Below, piece after piece: positions 1-6,793 of a DNA stretch of 10,178 bases. The DNA comes from Aromatoleum sp. Its GTDB lineage: Bacteria; Pseudomonadota; Gammaproteobacteria; Burkholderiales; Casimicrobiaceae. The DNA lies in contig JAAFGU010000060.1 in assembly GCA_010365205.1 (NCBI GenBank), forward strand, positions 1 to 10,178, given 5' to 3'. Below the pieces are notes generated by a model. It was not told the origin of the DNA. It ran no database searches and saw only the letters and a program-made list of their open reading frames with translations. Each line of letters starts with the position of its first letter. The first letter of the stretch is position 1. The translations under genes were made by a program, and so were the position numbers.

Positions 1-512
1 CCGGCGGTCCGCAGGCGTCGGGCTCCGGCACGCTGACGGTAATGGCCGGCGGCGACGCGGCCGACATCGCGCGCGTCGCGCCGCTGATGGCCGATATCGC
101 CGCACGCTTCACGGCCATGGGCCCCAGCGGCGCTGGCCTCGTCGCCAAGATGATCAACCAGCTGATCGTCGGCTGTGGCCACGCGGTGATGGCCGAGGCG
201 CTGGTGCTGGCCGAGGCGGCCGGTATCGACGCGGCGCGCATCCCGGAGTGCCTCGCCGGCGGGCACGCCGACGGCACGCTGCTGCAAAAACTCTATCCGC
301 GCATGGTCGTCCGGGACTTCGCGCCGCAGGGCTACGCGCGGCAGTTGCTCAAGGACCTCGAGATGGTCAACGAGTTCGCAGGTGGCCTCAAGGCGCCGGT
401 GCCGATGACGGGCGAGGCGCTGTCGCTGTACCGAATGCTGATTCATTTGGGCTACGCCGAACTCGATACGTCGGCCGTGTTCAAGCTTTACGAGCGCGAC
501 GCGCCGGCCTGA
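1..512 (+). CDS. 3-hydroxyisobutyrate dehydrogenase-family NAD(P)-dependent oxidoreductase, C-terminal part
   Basis: The 5' end lies outside the window. The frame is open from the first full codon at base 3 to TGA at 510-512. The first visible residues (GGPQASGSGTLTVMAGG) match the stretch that joins the Rossmann domain to the helical C-terminal domain in beta-hydroxyacid dehydrogenases. The catalytic lysine motif follows, GPSGAGLVAKMINQ, with the Lys codon at 147-149. The downstream KDLEMVNEFA segment corresponds to the conserved KDL helix of the family. Members oxidise a beta-hydroxy acid with NAD(P): 3-hydroxyisobutyrate, tartronate semialdehyde, L-threonate (LtnD) and others. The substrate cannot be read from this half. 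The gene ends 64 bases before the TRAP binding protein gene on the same strand, so it probably shares that operon and acts on the imported acid. An LtnD-like role is attractive because a PdxA2-like gene closes the operon, but this is inference. Confidence 0.9.
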   Translation, partial: GGPQASGSGTLTVMAGGDAADIARVAPLMADIAARFTAMGPSGAGLVAKMINQLIVGCGHAVMAEALVLAEAAGIDAARIPECLAGGHADGTLLQKLYPRMVVRDFAPQGYARQLLKDLEMVNEFAGGLKAPVPMTGEALSLYRMLIHLGYAELDTSAVFKLYERDAPA

Positions 513-576
513 CCGGCCGCGGCGCAGCGAATACCCCAGCGGGCACGAAACCCGGTCACACACAGGAGGAAGCGCG

Positions 577-1578
577 ATGAAAACCCGGATGAGCACGTTC
601 TTGTCGGTGGCGACGATTGCCGCGAGCTTGCCGCTGCTGGCGGCGCCGGCCCACGCGCAGATCAAGCTGCGCTACGCGCACGTCGGCGTCGCCAACGCGC
701 CGCAGACACTCTACGCGGACGAGGTCGCGAAGCTCGTCAAGGAGCGCACCAGCGGCCGCATCGAGATCCAGGTATTCCCGAACTCGCAGCTGGGCGGCGT
801 CGGCGAACTCGTCGACGGCGTGAAGTCCGGCGCGATCTCGATGGGCCACCACGACTTTGCGTCGCTGGGCAAGATCGTGTCGTCGACGGCGGTCTTCAAC
901 ACGCCGTTCGTCTATCGCGACCCCGGGCACAGCCTGCGCGCGACGGATGAGCGCCTCTCGCCGGCGCTGCGCGAGATCAACCAGCAGCTGGTCGACAAGG
1001 GCAACATGCGGATCGTGGCCAGCTTCTTCCAGGGCACGCGCGAACTGACGTCGAAGGAAAAGGTGCTGTCGCCGAAGGACATGCAGGGCAAGAAGTATCG
1101 CGGCGTGCCGATCAAGCTCTGGTCGTCGATGATCACCGGGATGGGCGCGGTCGCCACGCCGGTCGAAGTGTCCGAACTCGCCACTGCGCTCGCCACCGGC
1201 CTCGTCATCGGGCAGGAAAACCCGCTTCCCAACATCTACAACCTCAAGCTCTACGAGGTGCAGAAGTACGTGATGATGACGAACCACATGCAGTCGGTGC
1301 TCGCGGTGTTCGTCAACGAGAAGGTCTGGCAGGGCATTCCGCCGGCGGACCGCAAGATCCTCGAGGACACGATGGCCGAGGTCGGCAGGAAGACGCTCGA
1401 CTGGGACCGCGAGACTTCCGCAAAATACCGTGCCGATCTCGAGGCCAGGGGAATGGTGTTCGTCGAGGAAAAGGACGGCCTCGACATCGAGGGGTTCCGC
1501 AAAGCGGTGCTGGCGCAGGTCAACAAGGATTTCCCCGAATGGACCGCGTACATCGAGCAGATTCGCGCAGTGAAATGA
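577..1578 (+). CDS. dctP: TRAP transporter solute-binding protein, DctP family (Sec-exported)
   Basis: Periplasmic receptor of a tripartite ATP-independent transporter, which captures an organic acid and delivers it to the membrane subunits. The ATG at 577 is set by a strong AGGAGGA at 564-570, six bases away. The 333 residues fit the family. Residues 1-27 form a Sec signal peptide (basic start, hydrophobic core, AHA before Gln28). The mature start IKLRYAHVG and the FPNSQLGG motif near residue 65 are typical. Arg155 (GTRE) and Arg175 (KKYRGVP) sit in the region where family members hold the ligand carboxylate. Two local departures appear: RGVP where RVP is usual, and VIGQENP (210-216) where an acidic residue normally precedes GQENP. 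The gene is followed by dctQ and dctM, giving a complete transporter. The ligand is unknown; the neighbouring enzymes suggest a hydroxy or sugar acid. Confidence 0.95.
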   Translation: MKTRMSTFLSVATIAASLPLLAAPAHAQIKLRYAHVGVANAPQTLYADEVAKLVKERTSGRIEIQVFPNSQLGGVGELVDGVKSGAISMGHHDFASLGKIVSSTAVFNTPFVYRDPGHSLRATDERLSPALREINQQLVDKGNMRIVASFFQGTRELTSKEKVLSPKDMQGKKYRGVPIKLWSSMITGMGAVATPVEVSELATALATGLVIGQENPLPNIYNLKLYEVQKYVMMTNHMQSVLAVFVNEKVWQGIPPADRKILEDTMAEVGRKTLDWDRETSAKYRADLEARGMVFVEEKDGLDIEGFRKAVLAQVNKDFPEWTAYIEQIRAVK

Positions 1579-1583
1579 CGGCG

Positions 1584-1622
1584 GTCCGGTTTGCGCGGCC
1601 GGGCTCGCCACGCAAGCCGGGC
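1584..1622 (+). other. Strong stem-loop between dctP and dctQ
   Basis: Bases 1584-1595 pair with 1611-1622 over 12 consecutive positions, two of them G-U, around a 15-base loop. The structure starts five bases after the dctP stop and no T-run follows it. Stem-loops placed just after a binding-protein gene are known to protect its mRNA or reduce read-through, so that binding protein is made in excess over membrane subunits. That role is inferred here; only the pairing is seen. Confidence 0.55.
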
Positions 1623-1639
1623 GGAACGGCCACTCCTCC

Positions 1640-2134
1640 ATGATCAAAGTCCTGACATTGGTGCGCATCGCGGTTCGGTGGACGAGCTTGGCGCTGCTCG
1701 CGCTGCTGGTTGTCACGCCGTTCGCGCAGATCGCGATGCGCGGCATTTTCAACGTGCCGATGTCGGGCGCCGAGGAGCTCGCGCGCTACTTCCTGATCTG
1801 CCTGACGTTCATCGCGGCGTCGTACGTGACGCTCGAGGGAGGGCAGATCCGGATGGAGGAGTTCCAGGGCCTGCTGCCGCCGCGGCCGCGCTGGTTCCTG
1901 CAGCTCGGCATCGAGCTCGCGGGAATCGTCATGTTTGCCGTGATGTTCGTCGCCGGCGCGGTGACGATCGGCAACAACCTGCAGAATCAGACGGCGACGC
2001 TCGAAATGCCGTTCTGGGCGTTCATGGGACCGCTGGCGGTGGGTTCGCTGCTGCTCGTGATCGAGACGATGGCGATGTTCGTCCATACGCTTCGGCGCCG
2101 CCGCCCCGAGGACAAGCTGACGGTGCTGACCTGA
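1640..2134 (+). CDS. dctQ: TRAP transporter small permease subunit, DctQ family
   Basis: Small integral membrane subunit of the TRAP system, which pairs with DctM and is thought to help dock the binding protein. The 164 residues contain four hydrophobic segments at about 13-33, 46-66, 88-112 and 127-148. The family motif between the first two is present as GAEELARYFLIC (43-54), with the usual acidic pair and Arg. The C-terminus is short, basic and cytoplasmic in character. ATG at 1640 is the only reasonable start, because no alternative start codon precedes it in frame within the intergenic space. No clear Shine-Dalgarno sequence is seen, which may keep expression below that of dctP. The gene lies 61 bases after dctP, with a stem-loop between, and 10 bases before dctM. 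Confidence 0.93.
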   Translation: MIKVLTLVRIAVRWTSLALLALLVVTPFAQIAMRGIFNVPMSGAEELARYFLICLTFIAASYVTLEGGQIRMEEFQGLLPPRPRWFLQLGIELAGIVMFAVMFVAGAVTIGNNLQNQTATLEMPFWAFMGPLAVGSLLLVIETMAMFVHTLRRRRPEDKLTVLT

Positions 2135-2144
2135 AGGGGGGACA

Positions 2145-3431
2145 GTGGAGGGATTTCTGGTCATTCTGGCATTCCTGATCCTGTTCATCCTGGGTTTTCC
2201 GGTCGTGCTCGCGATCGGCATTCCGTGCATCGTCTACATGTTTGCCAACGGGCTGCCGATCGACCTCGTCGCGCAGCGCACGCTCTACGCGCTCGATTCG
2301 TTTCCGCTGGTCGCGGTGCCGGTTTTCCTGTTCGTCGGCAGCCTCATGAACAGCGCCGGCATTTCGCGCTACATCTACCAGTTCGCCGATACCGCGACCG
2401 GCCGCCTGCCCGGCGGCTTGGCGCAGGTCAACATTTTCGGCAGCCTGATCTTCGCCGGGATGTCCGGCTCCGCACTCGCCGACATCGGCGGGCTCGGCCG
2501 AATCGAAATCGACGCGATGCGCAAAAAGGGCTTCACCGCGCCGTTCGCCGCCGCGGTGACGAGCTCGTCGGCGATTGTCGGTCCGATCTTCCCGCCGTCG
2601 ATTCCGCTGATCATCTACGGCACGGTCACCGGAGTGTCGGTGATCCAGCTGCTGCTCGGCGGCATCGTTCCGGGCCTGTTGTGTGTGGTGATGCTGATGC
2701 TGATGACGGCGTGGCTCGCGACCCGACGGAATTACCCGCGCGCCGCGCGCTGGCCGACGCGGGGGGAGCTCTGGCGCGACTTCAAGCCGGCGTTCCCCGC
2801 GATCGTCGCGCCGGTAATCCTGATCGCCGGCATGCTCGCCGGATTTTTCACGCCGACCGAGATTGCCTCGGTCACGGTGCTGTACGCGATGCTGATCAGC
2901 AGCCTTTTCTACCGCGAGCTGACGTTGCAGGGCGTGCTCAATGCCGCGTTCGAAACGATCCGGGCCTCGTCGGGGATCCTGCTGATCGTCGCCGTCGCGG
3001 CGCTGTTCGGTTGGATTCTGTCGGTCGAGCAGGTGCCGCAGAAACTCACGGAGGTGATGCTGTCGATCTCGAGCAACCCCTACGTGTTGCTGCTGATCGT
3101 CAACGTTCTGCTGATCGTCGTTGGCATGTTCCTCGACAGCACGACGGCGATCCTCGTCATTGCGCCGATCATCGCCAAGCCACTGGTCGCGGCCGGCGTC
3201 GATCCGGTGCATCTCGGGATGGTCGTCGTGTTCAACCTGATGATCGGGCTGCTGACGCCGCCGATGGGCCTTGCGCTCTTCCTCGTTGCCGACATCGCGA
3301 AGGTGACGATGAAGGACGTGCTGAAGGAGATGCTGCCGTATTACGTGCCGCTGGGCATCACGCTGCTGCTGATCACCTACATTCCCGCGCTCACGACCTG
3401 GATCCCGCGGCTTGCCGTTGGCGGCCCGTGA
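2145..3431 (+). CDS. dctM: TRAP transporter large permease subunit, DctM family
   Basis: The large, roughly twelve-helix subunit that carries the substrate, driven by a sodium or proton gradient (family knowledge). It starts at GTG 2145, preceded by an AAGGGGGG tract ending at 2141, and is 428 residues long, the normal size for an unfused DctM. The family motif GMSGSALADIGGLG lies at 105-118 and IFPPSIPLIIYG at 148-159. A second-half repeat, GLLTPPMGLALFLVADIAK, lies near residues 375-395. These glycine- and proline-rich loops form the two re-entrant hairpins around the transport site. Hydrophobic helices fill the rest, beginning at residue 3. The start is 10 bases after the dctQ stop and the stop is 28 bases before the pdxA2 start, so the four genes look cotranscribed. 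Confidence 0.96.
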   Translation: MEGFLVILAFLILFILGFPVVLAIGIPCIVYMFANGLPIDLVAQRTLYALDSFPLVAVPVFLFVGSLMNSAGISRYIYQFADTATGRLPGGLAQVNIFGSLIFAGMSGSALADIGGLGRIEIDAMRKKGFTAPFAAAVTSSSAIVGPIFPPSIPLIIYGTVTGVSVIQLLLGGIVPGLLCVVMLMLMTAWLATRRNYPRAARWPTRGELWRDFKPAFPAIVAPVILIAGMLAGFFTPTEIASVTVLYAMLISSLFYRELTLQGVLNAAFETIRASSGILLIVAVAALFGWILSVEQVPQKLTEVMLSISSNPYVLLLIVNVLLIVVGMFLDSTTAILVIAPIIAKPLVAAGVDPVHLGMVVVFNLMIGLLTPPMGLALFLVADIAKVTMKDVLKEMLPYYVPLGITLLLITYIPALTTWIPRLAVGGP

Positions 3432-3459
3432 GTCGGAACGCAAAACTCCGGAGAAGGCT

Positions 3460-4473
3460 TTGAACACAACGAGCAAGTCGCGGCCGACGGTGGCGCTGGC
3501 GATGGGCGACCCGGCGGGCATCAGCCCGGAACTGACGGCGAAACTCGTCGCGCTGGATGAAGCGCGAGCGGCGGCGCGGCTCATCGTCGTCGGTGACAAG
3601 CGCGTATTCGACGCGGGCGCGGCGGTTGCGAATGTCGCCGTCGAGATGGACGTACTGGGCGCGGATGATGCGATCCCGCCGGACAGTGGTCAGCCCGTGT
3701 TCGTCGATCTCAAACATCTGGATCCGGCGGCGGTCGTCCGCGGTGTGGCATCGCGCGAGGGCGGCCGCTTCGCGCTCGACAACTATCGCCACGCGCTGCA
3801 GCTCGTCACGAGCGGGCAGGCGCAGGCCGTCTGCTTCACGCCGTTCAACAAGCAGGCGATGCGCCTTGCCGATCCGTTCTACGACGACGAAATAGGCTTC
3901 ACTGCGGGGGTCCTCGGGACGACCGGCGCCGCGACCGAGTTCAACGTGCTCGAAGGCCTGTGGAACGCCCGTGTCACGTCGCACGTGCCGCTGGCAAAGG
4001 TGGCAGCGCTGCTCACGACAGACGCCATAGTCGGCGCGCTCGAGCTGACGGTAACGGCGCTGCGCGCAGCCGGCTTCGAGCCGCCGCGGATCGCGGTGGC
4101 GGCGTTCAATCCGCACGCGGGCGATGGCGGCAACTTCGGCCGCGAGGAAATCGACGTGATCGCGCCGGCGGTGCTGCGCGCGAAGGCGAAGGGCATCGGT
4201 GTCGAAGGGCCATTCCCCGCCGACACCGTGTTCGTGCGTGCGCGGCGCGGCGACTTCGACGCCGTGCTGACGATGTATCACGACCAGGGGCAGATCGCGA
4301 TGAAGCTGATGGGTTTCGACCGCGGCGTCACGCTGCTCGGCGGATTCCCGTTCCCGATCTGCACGCCGGCGCACGGCACCGCCTATGAAATCGCCGGCAA
4401 GGGGATCGCCAATCTCGGGGCCGCGCGAGCCGCGCTGCTGCTGGCGGCCGAAATGGCCGTCCGGGCCCGCTGA
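3460..4473 (+). CDS. pdxA2: PdxA-family dehydrogenase, PdxA2-like (4-phospho-D-threonate / 4-phospho-D-erythronate type)
   Basis: Metal-dependent, NAD-linked oxidative decarboxylase fold. I choose TTG 3460 because GGAGAAGG at 3450-3457 is well spaced and the protein then begins just before the conserved TVALAMGDPAGISPEL segment (10-25). An upstream TTG at 3412 would add 16 residues inside dctM and has no family support. The product is 337 residues. The three metal-binding histidines of PdxA are present: His175 (TSHVPL), His219 (NPHAGD) and His274 (YHDQG). The stretch after the last one, YHDQGQIAMKLMGF, followed by CTPAHGTAYEIAGKG, resembles the catabolic PdxA2 paralogues rather than vitamin B6 PdxA, whose counterpart reads more like YHDQGLPVLKYQGF (recalled, not searched). 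Known PdxA2 enzymes act after a DUF1537 kinase in D-threonate and D-erythronate breakdown, giving dihydroxyacetone phosphate and CO2. No kinase is visible here. A TphB-like diol dehydrogenase is an alternative. Confidence 0.85.
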   Translation: MNTTSKSRPTVALAMGDPAGISPELTAKLVALDEARAAARLIVVGDKRVFDAGAAVANVAVEMDVLGADDAIPPDSGQPVFVDLKHLDPAAVVRGVASREGGRFALDNYRHALQLVTSGQAQAVCFTPFNKQAMRLADPFYDDEIGFTAGVLGTTGAATEFNVLEGLWNARVTSHVPLAKVAALLTTDAIVGALELTVTALRAAGFEPPRIAVAAFNPHAGDGGNFGREEIDVIAPAVLRAKAKGIGVEGPFPADTVFVRARRGDFDAVLTMYHDQGQIAMKLMGFDRGVTLLGGFPFPICTPAHGTAYEIAGKGIANLGAARAALLLAAEMAVRAR

Positions 4474-4501
4474 GCCTCAGGGCGGCTCCTGCGTCGGGAA
4501 C

Positions 4502-4522
4502 GGGCGGCATGCCCTGCCGCCC
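4502..4522 (+). terminator. Possible terminator hairpin after pdxA2
   Basis: A perfect 8-bp stem (GGGCGGCA at 4502-4509 with TGCCGCCC at 4515-4522) closes a 5-base loop, 28 bases after the pdxA2 stop. Only ATT follows, not a real T-run, so intrinsic termination would be weak. Its position at the end of the operon, before an AT-rich promoter-like region, supports a terminator role. Confidence 0.45.
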
Positions 4523-4589
4523 ATTCGCGCGATGTCGCAACCCGAAAATCGAACGATCGCCGGTTATTGCACCGGATGCCGCGCAAATC

Positions 4590-4660
4590 GATGATGGTAG
4601 CGGATCAAATCATTATAATTAAATCAAAGACTTATACTTGAATATTTGGAGATTTTGCAC
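4590..4660 (+). promoter_or_regulatory. AT-rich probable promoter region for the small orphan gene
   Basis: The gene-free stretch 4474-4757 holds the hairpin described separately and then this AT-rich patch, about 30% G+C by hand count in an otherwise GC-rich window. A perfect TATAAT lies at 4614-4619, inside the palindrome ATTATAAT (4612-4619). A second -10-like TATACT lies at 4633-4638. No convincing TTGACA stands 16-18 bases upstream of either, so an activator or a non-sigma-70 factor may be involved. The short direct repeat AAATCA occurs at 4607-4612 and 4621-4626, flanking the TATAAT, and could be an operator. From the TATAAT the leader to the chosen start would be about 130 bases. Confidence 0.45.
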
Positions 4661-4757
4661 CGGGTTACCGACGTCACCGCACGAGGAACGATTGCCCGTC
4701 GCCGCGGATTAGCGTATGTTGCACCGCACCATTAAGCGATTTGCCATGGAGTCACCG

Positions 4758-5165
4758 ATGAAAGCTCAGCCCCAACCGGGCGTGGGCGGGGTCGGCCACG
4801 CCACCCGTTACCCTTGGGAAGCGCTGGCAAACGAGTTCGCCCTGCATTGGCAACTCCCCCGCGATCTGCCCGCTACGTTCACGCCGGATGCCGCATTGGC
4901 AATCGTGGCGTTCAATACCAATCAGGCTCTGATCTGCCAGGTCGGTTTGGCGCACGTCCTGGCGCGCCTAGCGTCCGCGCATTCGAGGACGCTGGCCGAG
5001 ACCACCGGGCAGGTTCTTCCCGACGGTCCGATCCGCGACGCGATGTCGCGCACGGCCGAGATGCAGGCGGATTTCGCCAGGAGCGTTGCCGACGCCGCCA
5101 ATCGCTGGGGTCGCAGTTTCGGGCACTTGGCGTTTGCGTTCCCCGTGGACTACCTACGGCAGTGA
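4758..5165 (+). CDS. Small, probably all-helical protein of unknown function (possibly phasin-like)
   Basis: Not recognised. I place the start at ATG 4758 (MKAQPQPG) because GGAG at 4748-4751 precedes it by six bases; ATGs at 4716 and 4746 in the same frame lack such a site. The product is 135 residues. A Gly/Pro-rich N-terminus is followed by YPWEALANEF, and then from about residue 55 by two long amphipathic helices rich in Ala, broken at VLPDGP. There is no signal peptide and no continuous membrane segment. The C-terminus ends in an aromatic, hydrophobic patch (FGHLAFAFPVDYL). Size, helix content and Ala richness recall phasins that coat polyhydroxyalkanoate granules, but I see no diagnostic phasin motif, so this is only a guess. 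The gene stands alone, with its own AT-rich upstream region, between two unrelated catabolic operons and converges on the amidase gene. Base composition resembles its neighbours, so it looks like a genuine resident gene. Confidence 0.7.
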   Translation: MKAQPQPGVGGVGHATRYPWEALANEFALHWQLPRDLPATFTPDAALAIVAFNTNQALICQVGLAHVLARLASAHSRTLAETTGQVLPDGPIRDAMSRTAEMQADFARSVADAANRWGRSFGHLAFAFPVDYLRQ

Positions 5166-5227
5166 CGAAGGCTCGATCCCCGCGCGCACCTCTCGCCGCT
5201 TGCGTCGGGCGGTATTTTCGCTGACTT

Positions 5228-5266
5228 GAGCGCGGCGATGCAAGGTCATCGAGCAATGCCGCGCTC
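5228..5266. terminator. Hairpin between the converging genes, overlapping the amidase 3' end
   Basis: GAGCGCGGC (5228-5236) pairs perfectly with GCCGCGCTC (5258-5266). The 21-base loop between them can form a small inner hairpin (GATG with CATC). The right arm lies within the last amidase codons. No T-run follows on either strand, so it may stop transcription only weakly or act as a 3' protecting structure for one or both converging messages. Confidence 0.35.
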
Positions 5267-6676
5267 CCAGGCAACAAGGTCCGGTCGCCGCGCATGCCAA
5301 TCGGTGACGCGCTGGAACGCCCGGCCGATCTTCAGCAATCGCGCGTCGGCGAACGGCGCGCCGATCAGTTGGATTCCCACGGGCAGGCCGTCGGCCGAGA
5401 ATCCCGCCGGCAACGACAGCGCGCAGGCGCCGAGATAATTGGCGGCGCGAGTGAAAGTCGCGAGGGGAGTGGTCGCCTCGTCGACCTCGTCGAGCAGCGT
5501 CGCGGTGATCGGCAGCGTCGGCGTGAGCAGAGCGTCGCGGCCGCGCATCCACTCGGCAAAGGCGTCCGCAGCGCGTTGGCGGGCGCCGAGTTCGTCGATG
5601 TAGTCGGCGGCACTGATCGACTTGCCTGAGAGTAAACGCGTACGGACCCACGGATCGATCGGGACCGATTCGTCCTCCGCGTACGCCCGATGCAGCGTCC
5701 AGGCCTCCGCGGCGATCAGCCGGCCGTTGCGCCGCATGACGTCATCGAAATCGAGCGGCACCCGCGCTTCGTCGACGCGTGCGCCGAGCTCGCGCAGCGC
5801 GCCGATCGCCTCCGCGCGGGCGCGCAGGACGTCGGGCGCCGTATACGCCGGGAACTGCTCGGCGGCGAGACAGCTGATCCTGATGCCGCGCAGGTCCCGG
5901 TCGCCCCCGAGTGCTGCGGCCAGATCGAAGCGGGGCGCGGAAAGGGTGCGCGTGTCGCGCGGATCGGGACCTGCCATCGCCGCGGTCAGCAGTGCCGCAT
6001 CCTCCGCGGTGCGCGCGAGTGGACCGATCGAGTCGAGCGTCGTCGACAGCGGCACCGCGCCGTACAGGCTGATGAGCCCATAGGTCGTCTTGAGCCCGGT
6101 GAGGCCGGTCAATCCTGCCGGAATGCGGACGGAGCCGCCGGTGTCCGAGCCGATCGCAGCCGGCGCGAGGCCCGCTGCCACCGCGACCGCTGAACCGCTC
6201 GACGAGCCGCCGGCGACGCGATGCGTCTTGGTGTCCCACGGATTCCACGGCGCGCCCATCGGCTGGTTGCGCCCCCAGCCGCCGAACGCGAACTCGACCA
6301 TGTGCGTCTTGCCGAGCGGAACCATCCCCGCGGCGAGCAGGCGCTCGACCGAAGTCGCCGTGTGATCGGAGATGCGGCCGCGCCAGCTTTTCGACCCCGC
6401 CGTCGTCTGCCGGCCCTGGAGATGCAGCAAGTCCTTCAGCGCGATCGGCAGGCCGTGCAAAGGGCCGCGGAGGAACCCCGCCCGGCGCTCGAGATCGGCG
6501 GCCTCGGCAGCGGCCAGCGACGCGTCGGCGTAGACGTCGACAAATGCGTGCAGCTGTGCGTCGAGCGCGGCGATGCGCGCGAGACAGGCGGCGACGATTT
6601 CGCGCGACGTCGTTTCGCCCGTGCCGAGGAGTCCCGACAGCGCCGTCAGCGAGTGAAACGGAAGGTCATCAGCCAT
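5246..6676 (-). CDS. Amidase-signature family hydrolase
   Basis: Hydrolyses a carbon-nitrogen amide bond to acid plus ammonia or amine. The 476 residues and the Ser-cisSer-Lys triad are clear: Lys81 in LPIALKDLL, cis-Ser158 in GGSSSGSAVA (156-165), and nucleophile Ser182 in GSDTGGSVRIP (176-186). The Ser158-Ser182 distance of 24 is the family value. The C-terminal LPAGFSADGLPVGIQLIG segment is also typical. There is no signal peptide, so it is cytoplasmic. It is not an obvious GatA: no gatB or gatC is nearby, and the context is transport. It is the last gene of the minus-strand operon, 117 bases after the fused TRAP permease. This suggests it cleaves an amide imported by that system; the substrate cannot be named. 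The start at CAT 6674-6676 lacks a good Shine-Dalgarno sequence; it is chosen because the N-terminal helix begins there and no better start is seen. Confidence 0.93.
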   Translation of the reverse strand: MADDLPFHSLTALSGLLGTGETTSREIVAACLARIAALDAQLHAFVDVYADASLAAAEAADLERRAGFLRGPLHGLPIALKDLLHLQGRQTTAGSKSWRGRISDHTATSVERLLAAGMVPLGKTHMVEFAFGGWGRNQPMGAPWNPWDTKTHRVAGGSSSGSAVAVAAGLAPAAIGSDTGGSVRIPAGLTGLTGLKTTYGLISLYGAVPLSTTLDSIGPLARTAEDAALLTAAMAGPDPRDTRTLSAPRFDLAAALGGDRDLRGIRISCLAAEQFPAYTAPDVLRARAEAIGALRELGARVDEARVPLDFDDVMRRNGRLIAAEAWTLHRAYAEDESVPIDPWVRTRLLSGKSISAADYIDELGARQRAADAFAEWMRGRDALLTPTLPITATLLDEVDEATTPLATFTRAANYLGACALSLPAGFSADGLPVGIQLIGAPFADARLLKIGRAFQRVTDWHARRPDLVAWERGIAR

Positions 6677-6695
6677 GGAGTGGGGAGCCGGGTGA

Positions 6696-6719
6696 ATGGG
6701 AAATTGAGTGGGAAGTTGA
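6696..6719. repeat. Two tandem copies of a 12-bp unit upstream of the amidase gene
   Basis: ATGGGAAATTGA (6696-6707) is followed directly by GTGGGAAGTTGA (6708-6719), with two differences in twelve positions. The pair sits 20 to 43 bases upstream of the amidase start. On the transcribed message it is a pyrimidine-rich, unstructured tract. It could be a binding site or simply a small slippage duplication. Confidence 0.4.
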
Positions 6720-6793
6720 GCGCGCAGGGCGCGCCCGGAAGGGAGAACGCAGAGTGCGGCGATGTGCGCCCGGCGATTCGTCGAGGGCCGCGC

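Noticed and set aside
556..1752. 398-codon open frame on the minus strand opposite the first dctP
   Set aside because: Shadow of dctP, biased toward Arg/His/Leu, with no domain and overlapping the start of dctQ.
3412..3459. TTG 3412 as the start of the PdxA-family gene
   Set aside because: It lies inside dctM, has no ribosome site, and would add 16 residues that do not resemble the family N-terminus. TTG 3460 has GGAGAAGG upstream.
2022..3599. 525-codon open frame on the minus strand opposite dctM
   Set aside because: It is an antisense shadow created by high GC codon use of dctM. The product is a low-complexity Arg/Asp/His/Gln-rich chain with no motif, whereas the plus strand gives a full DctM with all its motifs.
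4646..4660. TTGGAGATTTTGCAC as a sigma-54 promoter
   Set aside because: The GG and GC elements are seven bases apart rather than the ten needed between the -24 and -12 elements.
5246..6676. Reading the amidase as the GatA subunit of the tRNA amidotransferase
   Set aside because: The catalytic residues are shared by the whole amidase-signature family, and there is no gatB or gatC nearby; the gene sits in a transport operon.
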